The translations under genes were made by a program, and so were the position numbers. From Brugia malayi (taxonomy: Eukaryota > Nematoda > Chromadorea > Rhabditida > Onchocercidae), in contig NW_025062476.1 in NCBI RefSeq assembly GCF_000002995.4, forward strand, positions 7,429,001-7,493,000: a stretch of DNA of 64,000 nucleotides, in the 5' to 3' direction. The notes below the pieces were generated by a model. The model saw nothing but the letters and a program-made list of their open reading frames with translations, was not told where the DNA came from and did not search any database. Below, piece after piece: positions 24,099 through 36,350 of this stretch. How positions within the stretch are numbered: position 1 is the first letter of the stretch; each line of letters opens with the position of its first letter.

Positions 24099-27000
24099 AT
24101 GGTTGGTACACCATTACGACGTCATTTTAAGTCACTTTTTTCTAATTATTCCGTTTCACCTGGTTTGTTTGCTGCTCTAAGAATTTCCGGAATTTTTCGT
24201 CACTATGATAGTTCACATCGACAGTTTACCTGCACGTTGAAGGAAGACGAAGCATTGTATGATGCGTTGCAGTTAGAAATGAATGAATTTTACAATAGTG
24301 AAATTGAATGCAATGTTGCATTAATGGTAAATTTAAAATTTTTCCAACTTTTGATTTTTATTTTTCATATTTAAAATGAATTATTTTAAAATTTAGCAAA
24401 AACTTAATTGGCCTAAATTTTTGATAAGATTATGCTGAATATTTTCTCAAATAATACGAAAAATTGTAGAGGTAACACTAGTTTGTTATAAAGTAAAAAA
24501 GGTCTTCATATATATTTCTAGTTATGCTTTAAAATTATAAAAGTTGGCATTTATATTTTGTTTTCAAGAACGAAGGTGATAATTATATTCAGTAGATGGA
24601 TAAAACTAAGTGATTGTATTAATGGGAAAAAAAAACAAAAATTTTTTGATTTATAGGTAAAACAAATGGGTATTTACGCAGCTTGCGTGGACGGTTGTTG
24701 GAAACGTGTACGTGTTGATCGAATTGATTATGAAACGAACAAATGTTGGATTGAAACAGTAGATGATGGTCAACTAGTAACACTTAATCGCTATGAATTA
24801 TTTGTGTTAGATCCAAGATTACTTACCAACCAGTACAAACGAACTTTTGGTGTACATTTTGTGCTACCGTCTAAATGTGAGTTTTTTAATGTAATTAACG
24901 CAATTAATAATCAAAGACATTTAAGAGATTATTATTACTATTATTGCTATTGTTATTGTTATTACTATTGTTGTTATTTTTATTGTCATTATTATTGCAG
25001 CAAAGCAAAATTCTCTGATAGAAGCAGGTTTTATTGATGGAGAAAAATTATGTAATGGACAGTTAGTAAATATTTTTGTTTTCTCGGATCGTGAACCATT
25101 CTTATCTCTTCTCACAGAAAGTTGGTTAATTAATGAAAAGGAATAAATTGTTACTTAAATAAATGAATATAGAAATGATTATGAATATAAGTATAAATAT
25201 AAATGTAACTATAGACAGAAATATAAATTGGCTTTATTTTGTATTTCTCTAGTAGGAAATTATTGTGTAGTAAAAGTATTTCAAAAATATACATCGACAA
25301 TATTTAAAAAGTTAAGGTGAAAAAAATAATAATAAATCAAAATTTCAGCTTTTGTAAAAATTCAAGTAGAAAAGTTAGTTGATGATCTTGATCCAGGAAG
25401 TGCAAGACTTTGGTATGTATTTATATTATCAGTATGACAGCATTACAGCTATTAATATATTCATCAGAATTGAAAACGATCATTTGTTTATTACTAATAT
25501 TTTATTTAATCATTAGATATATTTCGATGTACTCATAAATAAATTCAATTCTAGGAATAAGCTAATTATTGTTTCATTTTTTTTATGCAAAAAATTTTTT
25601 ATATGTGTTTAAAATGTATTCAATCATGTATCTATATAATAGGCATTCATGTTTTCATAGAATCGGAAAAAAAAGGACAATGTCCTACAGATGAGTAGGT
25701 CAAAGGTTACATGATACATGAATGTAATAATTGTAATACTGTTAAAGATGAGAAAAATTAAATTAATGATTGGAAGTAAAAAAAAATTAATCTAATTGTA
25801 TGCAATAATTAAATAATTCCTTTTTGCTTTATTAATACAAAATTTGAATAAAAACATTTTAAATGAACAAATAACATAAAATATTGAAAACTGAAACAAA
25901 CAATTCTTAATGGAATGAGGAAAAGAAAAAAAAGGAAAAATTTTAAAAAATCATAGATTAATTGAAAAAATAAAAGATAATTAAGTAAATGAATAAACTC
26001 AGGGCAACAACATTAATCGGAGAATCACATCGATGCCGCGGTGTAGCATTTGGTTCATATACAATGGCCAAATTACCATGTGATGTTTGGTGTGACGTAA
26101 CAGTTGTAGCATTTGAGAGTTTGGAAGATGTGCAAGTTCGAGGACCAGGCTAACTTTTACCGATAATTTGTATCACCCTCAATAAGTCTGAACATGCGGT
26201 ATCACAATAGCCTAGCAATAGATTAATTATGGTACCATGCTGCTACATACTAGACTGATAATTGGTACCATGCTGTTACATGCTAGATTGATAATTGGTA
26301 CCGTGCTACTACATATTAGATTGATTATTGATGTTATCATAGCCTGAACACTAGATTAATTTTTGGTACCATTTTAGACGTAATGAAACTTACTTTCACG
26401 TATGATCAAAGTTATGCGATTCAACTCAAATGTCCTCAACACTTTTTTATTCCTCTAGTTGAATAAACTTCAGCCCTAAACTATCAATGACTTTAATTTT
26501 CTCAATAAGTGATACTGCTTTATTAATTTCTCTTCTCGATATGTCTTCCTATCAAACTTTCATCCTATCTATTCATCATTCCTACATTTTGATCAAACCT
26601 TCTTAAACCAAATTTTTTAGAACAATCGATTCGTCTAATGTATCTTGAACAATTCCTCGAATCAGTGTACGGTAATGAGGAATTACGTGGTAGATTAGCG
26701 TTTGAGACAGGTGTGCATGTTAGCGAAGGTTTAGCATGCGTAGCATGGGATGCTAGCAATCGGGTAGGGAATTTTGCCTTTTATAAACAAGATTTGGGAT
26801 AGGGTGATTTCACATTAAATAATGATCCGTCAACGTGATATTCTTGAGGGAGTGTAGCGTACGGCGACGTGATGTCTCCTAGAAGTGTAATAGCAGTACT
26901 CGGACAGGCGGGTTGATGATTTTAGAATAATACATTAAAGAATGATATTTTCTTATTATAGCGCTGGATACGTGCTCGCGTGACATGTGCTAGTGGTGAT

Positions 27001-30000
27001 CGTTCGGTGGTAGATGTGACGTCCGTCGATTACCCGTCTATTACGTTGCGTAGCTTGAAATTCCGCGATTGCAAAATTTACATGCTTCGAACGGATTTAT
27101 TATTTCCTCCATTGGTATGTTAACCTTATATGTGCATATTTTCTTGCATGCACCAGCTATCTTAAACCAATGTAACGTGATTGGTCTGTACTGTTTGTGA
27201 TCAAACAGTTCTTGATTAAATTCTAATAATAGATAAAATCCAAATAATGCAAGTGATAACGATGATAATAAATGCATCTGATAAAGAATGATGAATCATT
27301 TGGGTCATTATCTTATCACCATTATCATTCTAGTGCTATGATTTTCTTATTCATTTTTTCAAATATTTTATCATATTATTACTGCTTTGTTATCATTATT
27401 ATATTAATTATTATTATAATAAAGGAATTTATTCCGAATTACTTTCTAACCTGAAAATAATTCTAGTGTTGTTCTATTCGAGCAGTTGATACCACTGATA
27501 AGTTGGAGATGTTCAGCAAATCGACAGTGGCTAAAGAAGTTCTCCAAATTGGGACTCATGTACGTGTCTATTCTCCAGCATCATCAACTCTCTCAGTCAT
27601 TGAGCTTGTAAATGGACTAAAACTTGATGAATACATCAAGCATGCCGTGGAGGTATATTTATGCTTAAATTATTTAAAGAACTTTTTTCTTTGATTATTC
27701 TCAACACTTTGTTTGAATACTCATTCAATGCTTCAAGATTCTTTCCTTCGATAATTAGCCTTCCAAACTTTATTTTTGAATTGAATTGTGCTTTTAAGGC
27801 TATCTTCGGAATTATGTTTTAAACACTTTAACGAAATTTTCCGAAGTAAATCGTTTGAGATCATGCTTGATTAATTGCAATATCTATTTTAGGTAGATTC
27901 TGTGCGTCGTTTAGGATTTGGACAAAGCTATCCTGATGTTTTAGGAAATATCGATACGGCAAGTCGTTTATTATGATTTTTGTAAACTGTTTGGAAGCTT
28001 TTTTTTCACTAAATCTTCAAAAGAGTTAGTTAACTATGAGATGTTCTTTTTTTCAGAGATTAAATCGGTTATACTTTAATTCGAATAAAGGTTCACATGC
28101 TGATATTGCTTCCTTTTCATCTAGCATGAGTTTTCCTCGCACAGTACTTGTTCCACAAGAGCGCAACTTTGAACCATTCACTCATTCGTTGTCATTAGGT
28201 CAGTGTATGCAACTCCGAGAGCTATATAATGATAAATTTAAATATAAGGTCCATATTGGTGAGCTAGTTCAGAAGGAAATAGAATAACTATACTCTGCAT
28301 GCATTCTCAGCATACGAAAGATCAAGTAATTTGCAGTTGAATAAGAGACATTCTAAAAACTTTATATCGAGTAGCAAATTAATTTTTTTGATTTTTTAAT
28401 TCAAAAAAGAATGAAGAGAAGAATGCATAAAATTTTTAAAAATGCATTTATAGGCTCACAACGACTAACATTACCTTTGCATTATGGTGTCAATTCTTTG
28501 CAACCATCGAAACAGCGTTTTGTTGAATCATTCAACAGTCTAACTGCAAATCGCTTAATGTCAATTCCACCTTCACCTATAATGCCAGTGCCATCATTAT
28601 CTTCATCATCGTCATCTCATTCACATTTCAAAGCACCAAAATTATTTCCGCGTTCAACAGTTGGACTTCCGGGAACACCGCTCAACGAAAATTCATTCCG
28701 AATATCATTTCCATTATATAAAAAACAACGAAACTCATCAATCTCTTCATCTTCTACGGTAATTGTTGTATTCAAGGTAAAGCTGAATGAAGCACCTACA
28801 GGTTTCGAAGGGAATATTTGTAATTTGTATTTATTATTCTTCATAAATATCCAAGACTAATACATATGCCGCGTACTTCAATCTTTTAATATCCTATTAC
28901 TTTTAGAATTTCGAAAATGATTACTTAAATAAATCGATCACTTCTTACGAATCAGATAGTGAAAATGAGAGTTTCGGCAAGTCGGTCAAACAAAAGCAGA
29001 AATCAGAAGTAAGTCCTTGGTCTGTCAAAATATTCATAAAATTCATCTCTTGCGATAGTTACATAACGTATGTTTTTTGTATTAACGGAGTTTTTCAACA
29101 TTGATAATTTCTCTGATGATTGCAAAAATTTTGTACTATCAAATCGCTATCAAATCGTGACACTTCATTTTTCCGCTAATTTGGCTTTTGATTGTCTTAA
29201 ATTTTCGGCAAAAAATTAACACTCTTATTCCAGTTCAAATCCAGTAATTTTTTAGTTTCCTTCCAATTTAATGGGATTAAGAAACTACTTATCGACGATT
29301 TAATTGTTTTTTGTTTTTGCAGGGATCATCAGTTGTTGTGGTTCGACCGTCGCCTCCGTTATATAATTCGGATTCGTATTCTGAAAATTCTGATCCATTA
29401 CGTGAGGTATGTCTTTTTCTTTCTTCAATAAAGTGAAACCTTTTTTTTTTGTGAACTTTTTATTTTAATCCTTTTTTTTTATTACAGAAATCAATACAAG
29501 TGGAAGTTCTGAACATAAACTGTGCAACGGAAATTTTTTTAAGTACTGCAGAAACGAAAATGCAATACGAGGCACTCAGCAAAAGTCTTTCATCTATAAA
29601 AAAAGTTAGTTATTTTTGAAATAGTCAACTTTTATTTAGTTTCAAAGAGAGAGAGAGAGAGATAGTTTCCAATCTTTATACTCAAGGAATAATTAATACA
29701 TTTTAAAAGAAGCATGAATATGTAGGTTGACTTGTTGCCAGTGTCAGGATCATGGTGTTCTCAAAATGAACATTACCTATTTTTGTTTGATGATTGTTGG
29801 ACTCGGGTGAAAGTTTTGACACGTGAAGATGATGACTGGAAGGTATTGTGCGTGGATACTGGCGAGGAGAAATTTATCAAATATAATTCACAGTTTTATC
29901 GTCTGCCTAAGCGAGTTAGTGCTTTCTTAATGCTTTAATATAATAACATGAGATCTGGACATTTAAATTTTCTAATTTCCCATAACAGAATGGACTCTTT

Positions 30001-30537
30001 GTGTTAGAGAATGGACATTCGTAGTGTGAGATTGTTTTGTTAACAAAAATGAAGAAATAGTCTAATACACTATTTTTTCCTGTTTTATAGTGCAATCGGC
30101 GTTGTTTTTTTTTTATTTTGCATCTAACTGCTCACCATTATTTGAACTCTCTTATTTTTCTTTTTTTGTTTTTGTTTTTTGCTAGCCTTAACGATTAAAA
30201 ATTTTTTTTCATTATTTGACGTTTAATGATTTTTGAAATTGCTGCCAATCCTTTTTTTTTTTTTCAGTTTACTTATTAAAAGTTTTTACAGCTATCAGTT
30301 GAGAAATGGCCTCCAACATGTTTGGGACCACTTCGTTTATCTGGTCCAATGGATGCACGATGGTTGGGAATTGGAGCACGTATTTTTCTGCGAAGCTTAT
30401 GCGAAGAAGCATTACACTTTACGGCTGTATTCGGTAAAGGTGAAAGTGATCGAAGCATAATGTTGTATGATGAAAAGGGACGTTGCCTGAATGATCAGCT
30501 CATTAAATTTATCGAGAAGCAAACGTTAATCAAATAG
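24099..30537 (+). CDS. Multi-Tudor-domain protein, candidate small-RNA pathway factor (EKL-1/TDRD-like)
   Basis: Tudor domains bind methyl-arginine/lysine ligands and scaffold Argonaute/RNA-polymerase complexes. Exons: 24099-24326, 24657-24876, 25001-25120, 25349-25412, 26003-26148, 26621-26763, 26962-27114, 27467-27652, 27893-27958, 28057-28198, 28454-28776, 28907-29008, 29323-29406, 29488-29604, 29726-29914, 30292-30537; 842 residues. Three Tudor-like units are visible. The first is about 50-150 (ALQLEMNEFYNSE, then YAACVDGCWKRVRV). The second is about 262-358 (MYLEQFLESVYG, ACVAWDASNRRWIRARV). The third is about 668-761 (FLFDDCWTRVKVLT, FIKYNSQFYRLP). A Ser-rich spacer (about 490-660) separates the second and third. 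SN-like strands around 150-260 suggest extended Tudor folds. Introns 5 and 9 appear to start with GC. Equating it with nematode EKL-1/ERI-5 is inference from architecture. Confidence 0.85.
26215..26380. repeat. 33-base tandem repeat in Tudor-gene intron 5
   Basis: Three near-identical copies of a unit like 'gataattggtaccatgctgt' followed by 'tacatgctagatt', plus a decayed fourth ending in 'ttggtaccattttag'. Each copy carries a ggtacc site. It lies within the intron that seems to have a GC donor. Confidence 0.8.
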
Positions 30538-31183
30538 AAATTTTATGAATTAGATTTTATGAAATCAGAAGGCTTGCTTTCTAATCTTCAACTGTCTTTA
30601 TAAATTCCAACAAAGATGATTTTTGACCATAGCTCAGAACAACCAAATTAAAAGTTTTTTTTTTCTCTAATTTTGTGAAGTTTGTTCTCGAACTATATGA
30701 CATGTCTGTAAAAATATTTTGTATTATATGTGTAAGTATTTTTATTTAACTTTTCACTGAAATATATTAGGTTCTATACGTGTATGTGTTTAAAACTTGG
30801 AATTAAAAATTGAGATGCATGCTTTTTTGGTAGTTCAGTGTTCTTGATAGTTCTAACATCGAATTGTCTTTGTTTATATCTGTATACGTTATGCTTGAAA
30901 ATAAAATCTTATATTCTTCCGCAAGTTGAATGTGAAATTTTTTCTAGTGTAAATGAGAAAAAGTTACAAATAGTTACCTACTTAGTCGTAAAAGATTGTG
31001 AGAAAAACACAATACATTTTCTGGAAAGCTTTAAAGAAGATGAATATAATATATTGCTCTGTTGAGTTAAAGAGTAAGTAGGTGAAGTGGGAGTATGTAA
31101 CATTTAATTCAGCAAAGATAACGATAATATGATCGGATGAAGTAGGAGCATTGTGTGTTATTAATCATTTATTACGATTGTAG
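30538..31183 (+). other. Intercistronic spacer between Tudor gene and mrpl-10
   Basis: 646 bases between two same-strand genes. It holds an open stretch at 30904-31063 (ending KDCEKNTIHFLESFKEDEY and a stop) with somewhat coding-like composition but no recognisable domain or clean exon boundary. The spacer ends in 'cgattgtag', an acceptor directly abutting the mrpl-10 ATG, which suggests a spliced-leader trans-splice site. Confidence 0.45.
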
Positions 31184-32462
31184 ATGCGATTACCACTGGA
31201 ATTATCACAGTTATTACCGGCAGTGTTAAGTTTGCGTTTATGGACAAGAGAGAAGGCTTCGTCAAATTGGCCACTTAGGCGACCACGATCATACCGTAGG
31301 CGACTATATGATGCAGCATTGGAGCCTATGGTACCTAAGGTTCAGAATGTATGCCGTTCATACAAGGAAGTTATCGATTCGATTGAAAAACTCAAGTCTT
31401 CTGTAAGTTCGTCCCTAACTTGCACATCTATTTATTGCTTCTATTCACATTTGATAATCAAATTTGGCTTGTATTTCATGCATTTCAGTTTCCTGCTTTT
31501 TCTAAATCTGAACTATTATTCTTTCCTTTTTTTTTTTTTTTTTTTTGTGATTTAATGCTATACAACTTTTTTTAGTACTCAGCATTTGATATGGCATTGG
31601 TACAACATATTAGGGAGAAAATCAAAAATGAGGGCTATCAAGTTATGGGTATTTGTCATAGGCTCGCTGTGAAACAGCGAACAGAATGGCTGACTCGGAA
31701 TCAGTAAGTTTTCGAATCTTTATTTTGACTGAAGTTTTTTGGTTTATGAACTTGGAAAAAACAGCTTTATTAGGTGATTTTGTTAGCATTTCATAGAAGT
31801 ATCTGTGATACCTTTTATGTGAATTACTTACATTCCAGATTACGGTTAAAAGGCCTCGAATTCCGGGATTATGGTAATCGAATTCTAAAGAAAGTATTCG
31901 AAGACACTCCGCTTCAATCACTAAATGATACAATACTCATAGCTACAAATGCTCAACTTTTTGGCAAAGATATAAATGCGATTAAAGCGATTATAACTGA
32001 ATGCGAAAAGATTGACTGGCTGACTCCAATAGGTCAGTTCCTCAAATTTCTTATTCATGGCTCTACCAATAAGTCAATTAATTTAATGTTCACAAAAATC
32101 TTCCTACATGCCTTTAAATCAGCTACTGCCTGATATATGTAGCAATATGTATGTCTTTTTATAGAAACATTCACTACTCATTTCATTTATCATTGGATTT
32201 TCACAAGCTATATCTTAGTTCTGAATGTTTAAATATTTAGTTGAATATAATTATTTTAGCTGTTGTTTACGGATCTCGAATATTATCAATATCAGAAGTG
32301 AAAGAACTGTGCAAATTACCATCACTAGAAGATCATCGTGCTCAAACAGTTCAGCTCTTATCGGTGCCACCTAACGAACTAATTTTAATACTTAATTATC
32401 ATATCATGGATACGATTAGAATCTTGGATTCTATTAAGGATCAAAAGGAGTCACCATTGTAA
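31184..32462 (+). CDS. mrpl-10: Mitochondrial large ribosomal subunit protein uL10m (MRPL10)
   Basis: Component of the large mitoribosomal subunit, anchoring the L7/L12 stalk. Exons 31184-31402, 31576-31703, 31839-32032, 32260-32462; 247 residues, close to the usual ~260. The N-terminus (MRLPLELSQLLPAVLSLRLW, then Arg-rich) looks like a mitochondrial import signal. L10 features follow: a basic RRPRSYRRRLYDAALEP stretch, a KxxGLEFRDYGNRIL strand-helix element, and C-terminal YGSRILSISEVKELCKLPSL plus HRAQTVQLLS. The ATG follows an AG acceptor with no 5' UTR between, so the start is well supported and trans-splicing is likely. AATAAA at 32511-32516, 49 bases after the stop, is a good poly-A signal. 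It converges with DAP3, leaving 237 bases between the two stops. Confidence 0.85.
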
Positions 32463-32699
32463 CATGAAATACAAGCTCTTATGTACAAGTTTTATGAATT
32501 CCTTAATCCAAATAAAGCGTAAACCATTTCGAAAAGTTATCTTGTTAATAAAGAACTTACAGTAAAATAACTCATAGAGTTTGTCATTTTCTGAAGTCTT
32601 ATATCTTCCGAGATTTAGAACGTCATTGACATTCGAGCTGTACTGATTATTTGTTAAGCAAAGAGAAGTGAATAGCAGAAAAACAATTTTATTTTAATA

Positions 32700-35600
32700 T
32701 TAGATAAAAGCACAAATTCGTTCATAGTAGTATGGATTCCTTCCACTCAAGAATTTTAATTCTTTTTTTGCTCGTTCTGTACGACCTAAAACTAGATTGA
32801 TAAGTGTTAAAATAAAAATTTAGTTGATATGTTGCGGAATTCAGCACGAAACTTCTATTTAGCAATTTCATTAATTTCAAGATAAATGAATTAACTTTTT
32901 CATTAGAGATTGGAAGATTATGTGAATTAAGCAGAGAAATATCTCAGTTTCTCTTTTATTATATTTATCTTCTCACTCTTGGAAAATTTTCGGAAAGTCG
33001 TTCCCAGAATTAAGTTTTACCTGATTCAGAAGCAATCCAATTCTTCTCAAGATAATAATCGTACAGAGTATCCATTTCTTCGAACGTATACAATGGCGTT
33101 TCAATCGGTATGAAAGGCTCTATTTTTTCTATATCCTGTGATAATACATAAAACATTGGAACTCATATCTCTGCATAAAATTAGGAAATAGAATTTTCTC
33201 TTCATAGACTGCAAACTAACCTCTCCGAAGAGTTCCAGCGGTGTTTCCAGTGGTACTGTAAGGTGGTCGCGTGCCTCACTTACCTCCCTTTTATCGGCAA
33301 CCAACAAGCATGCACCATTCCTCTTAAAAACAAAGGTCTATAGATTAGCTAAAATTTTGTTTCGAAAGAGTTTCTAAAGTAGGAGAAAATAGAACTAGGA
33401 AATGCCTTTTACACCAAATGTATGGACATACCCAATCATTTCGTAATAACTTTCGGAGGTGATGAATTAAAGTGAAATATTTCGGATCCACAAGTTTATG
33501 ATTTTTATCCTTCATTGTTGTTTTACCATAAAGAGAATTCGCATGATCGATTGTCACAAGCAGTGGAAATCTGCCAGCACTACAGTGATGCGTTAGCTCT
33601 CGAAGTAAACCACCAACACAGTCTGATGACAAAGAAGGAGCAGAAAGACCCTGAAATAAAATATGCTATCATTCATTCAATTTCATTTTTCTTCCATATA
33701 AAAATAAATTGTACAACCAAATATAACTGGAGTTGAAGTCATCACAAAAGAATTAATGGGAATTTACTTAAAATGAATCTTACAATATCAACAATATTCG
33801 TGATTGGTTCTCCTTCCTTTGTTTCCTCAACTTTGGACCATTTGTAGTGTTTCTGGGCTTTACATCCCTAAAATAGCATTAAAATTAACATTTTATTTGC
33901 CATCAAAATATGCCTCTTTTCATTCCATTTTTCAGATTTTGTAAAATTTGAGCTAATCGATGACAAAAAAAAACCTTAAGTTTTTCCCAATTTCGTGTAT
34001 TCATTAGCTTGAATCTTCTTAGTATTTGATGTCCAAGTAGGGGAAAATCAATACGACCTTCATGATAAGTTGATGGTTTCACTTCATCATAATCTCTCAT
34101 AATTGTTATCACTGCAAATTACCATATATATATGTAATCATATAACTTTTTTTTCTTATTATTTTCAGAAGATTTTTTTCTCAGAATATCATTTCGTGGA
34201 ATTCCCCACTTTCCTACTGTTTTAGAAAGCAAAAGTGTTAATTTTAATTTCTAAACGTAGTTTTATATTGTAACAAGTAAAAAGAAATTAAAATCAATAA
34301 TTTAAGTTTATTATGCATATAATAAGAAACTATTACTTCTGATCATGTATGCTCAATTATATTAGAAAAAAGATTATATTAAATATTCATTTGTAATAAA
34401 TTTTTACTTTCATAGAAGAATGAGAAAAAGTAGGGACATTCCCGAACATATGATTCAGATGTTTATAACATAGGCGATTTATTACCACAAATATATCAAG
34501 TAATATAGAAATAATTTGTTTATGTCGACAAGTAATCTTGTCCAGAATCAAAAACAACTATGAAAAATTCTGATCTTAAATTAGAAGAAATAAAAACTGG
34601 ACAAAATAACAAAAATGAAAAAATATTATTACTAACGCTCACCATTCGGTATTGTAAATAACACCCATCCTTGCTTCCATACATGATAAATGATTTGATA
34701 AGCAGTCATCGATTTACCAGTACCCCATCGTCCCCACAGCACCACACGTAAATTCGGAATGTTCATGCCTACCAACTAAAAAGTGAGAAAAAAAATTGCT
34801 CGGATATTCCATGAATGATATTATTTTAATTTTATGATATTCCAATGATATTTGAATCTGATGTCATCGTCTATGGACACTGTGAAACATAAATTTTGGT
34901 ACTGTAAAATATAAATGAATCAAGTCTTTTGAAACATAAAAATTCATTATAGTTTTTGAGCAGAATTTCCCAGAAATAATGAGAATGTAAATTAAAAATT
35001 TATTCCTGTGATATTCATTTGTTTTGGATAAGCGCATTTACATCGATAATATTTGAAATTAAAAAGGAAAACCTTTAAACATGCTGTTGCTTCAAATGTT
35101 GATTGCCTATATAGCCAAACACATTCATTCAATGTTTCTACTTGTTTTCGAAAATTTGGAGGCAACATATATCGATAATATAATGTATCAATGTCTTCAT
35201 TGCTTACTTGATACAAGCGACCTAAGTCTCCAGCAGTTAAAGCAATCTGAAGTCTATATTTTTAAAAAAAATTTTAATTCATAATTAATTTCATTGCTTA
35301 GACGATTTGGTTTTGGGAAGAAGCACTAAAAAACAACTCATCATGAATTTTCTATGATATAAAAACAACTAGTAGTTTGGGAATCATTTTGTTAACATGA
35401 AAATCATCCCCTAAATTAAAACAAAATCAGTGCAATGATTCTGACAAAAGATAGCTTTCTTTTTTTCAAATAAAACGAACCGGATCATTCGTACTTGTTA
35501 TTTGATAAAATCTGCTGCTTAAAGATGCGATCTGAGTCCGTTTCACTAAAAGCAAAGGAAAATACTGTAATTTAAATCACTTAAGAAAAAATCCAATGAA

Positions 35601-35705
35601 ATCACTGCCATTTCCAGCAATAAATAAATAATTGAACTTACAAATCATGAAGCACTGACCAAAAGTAGCATTCCGGATCAAGTGTGGAAGTAAACTAGCG
35701 ATCAT
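32700..35705 (-). CDS. dap-3: Mitochondrial small ribosomal subunit protein mS29 (DAP3), P-loop GTPase
   Basis: GTP-binding head protein of the small mitoribosomal subunit, also linked to apoptosis in animals. Exons from 5': 35660-35705, 35481-35545, 35073-35246, 34643-34775, 33975-34111, 33784-33867, 33432-33650, 33221-33322, 33021-33135, 32700-32785; 386 residues (human about 398), phases all consistent. Landmarks: a basic/Ser-rich import leader, YYRYMLPPNFRKQVETLNE, the P-loop GRWGTGKS (110-117), YKWSKVEETKEGEP, the Walker-B-like strand LLVTIDHANSLYGKTT, HHLRKLLRNDW, PFIPIETPLYTFEEMDTLYDYYL, and the C-terminal KKELKFLSGRNPYYYERICAF. It lies 645 bases downstream of DOHH on the same strand, so the two might share a transcript. 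Identity is secure. Confidence 0.95.
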
Positions 35706-36350
35706 TACGATTAAATTACAGGAAAATCAGAACTGTAAGTTAAGTAACGAACCAAAAAGCGACATTTTCGTAACTGCAAATATTGCCGGCTTGTTTAAAT
35801 TAAATTTGCAGCAATAAATTGGAAGTACCAATGCCATAAGTCAGTTACGAAAGAATCAATTAATACATAAAAGCTGACAAAACAAATTAAATTGTGAGGC
35901 ATGCATTTACTGCAGTTGAACGATTTAAAATCGGATTTGAATTTTGTAAATAGCAAACTTTATTGTTGCTCCAATAAAAGAAATCGGCAACAGAGAAGTG
36001 ACTGTTTTAGAAAGCAAAGAAAATGAAAATATTTCTTTATTATAAATACCGCATATGCTAAAAACCAGTGTCAAAAAAAAAAAAAAAAAACTTATCAAAT
36101 TAAACAACACAACATAATAGAAACTGATCAATTAATAATGATAATAACTAAATAAACGTTGCAGAAACGGTAAATCAAATCAATCGAGCGACATGGAGAA
36201 ATTCATTAAGTCTACTAAAGAATGCTGTAAAAAGCATGCCGTCCAACATCCTAGCACATTTCAGCACAATAGATCATTAAATTACAAGAAGTCAATTACC
36301 ACGATAAGTATAGAGGCTGTCTTCTAATTTAAATTTCAACAAATATATGT
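35706..36350 (-). other. Intercistronic spacer between DOHH and DAP3
   Basis: 645 bases between two minus-strand genes, with a poly-A tract near 36075-36090 and no coding signal. It would hold the DOHH 3' end and either the DAP3 promoter or a trans-splice region. Confidence 0.5.

Noticed and set aside
28202..28287. Tudor exon 10 reading on to the stop after LVQKEIE
   Set aside because: Donor TTAG/gtcagt at 28199 joins in phase to the exon at 28454 and gives a longer conserved-looking protein; the read-through would truncate it.
30904..31066. Separate small gene between the Tudor gene and mrpl-10
   Set aside because: Open and somewhat coding-like, but without a start in good context, clean splice sites in phase, or any domain; left as part of the spacer.
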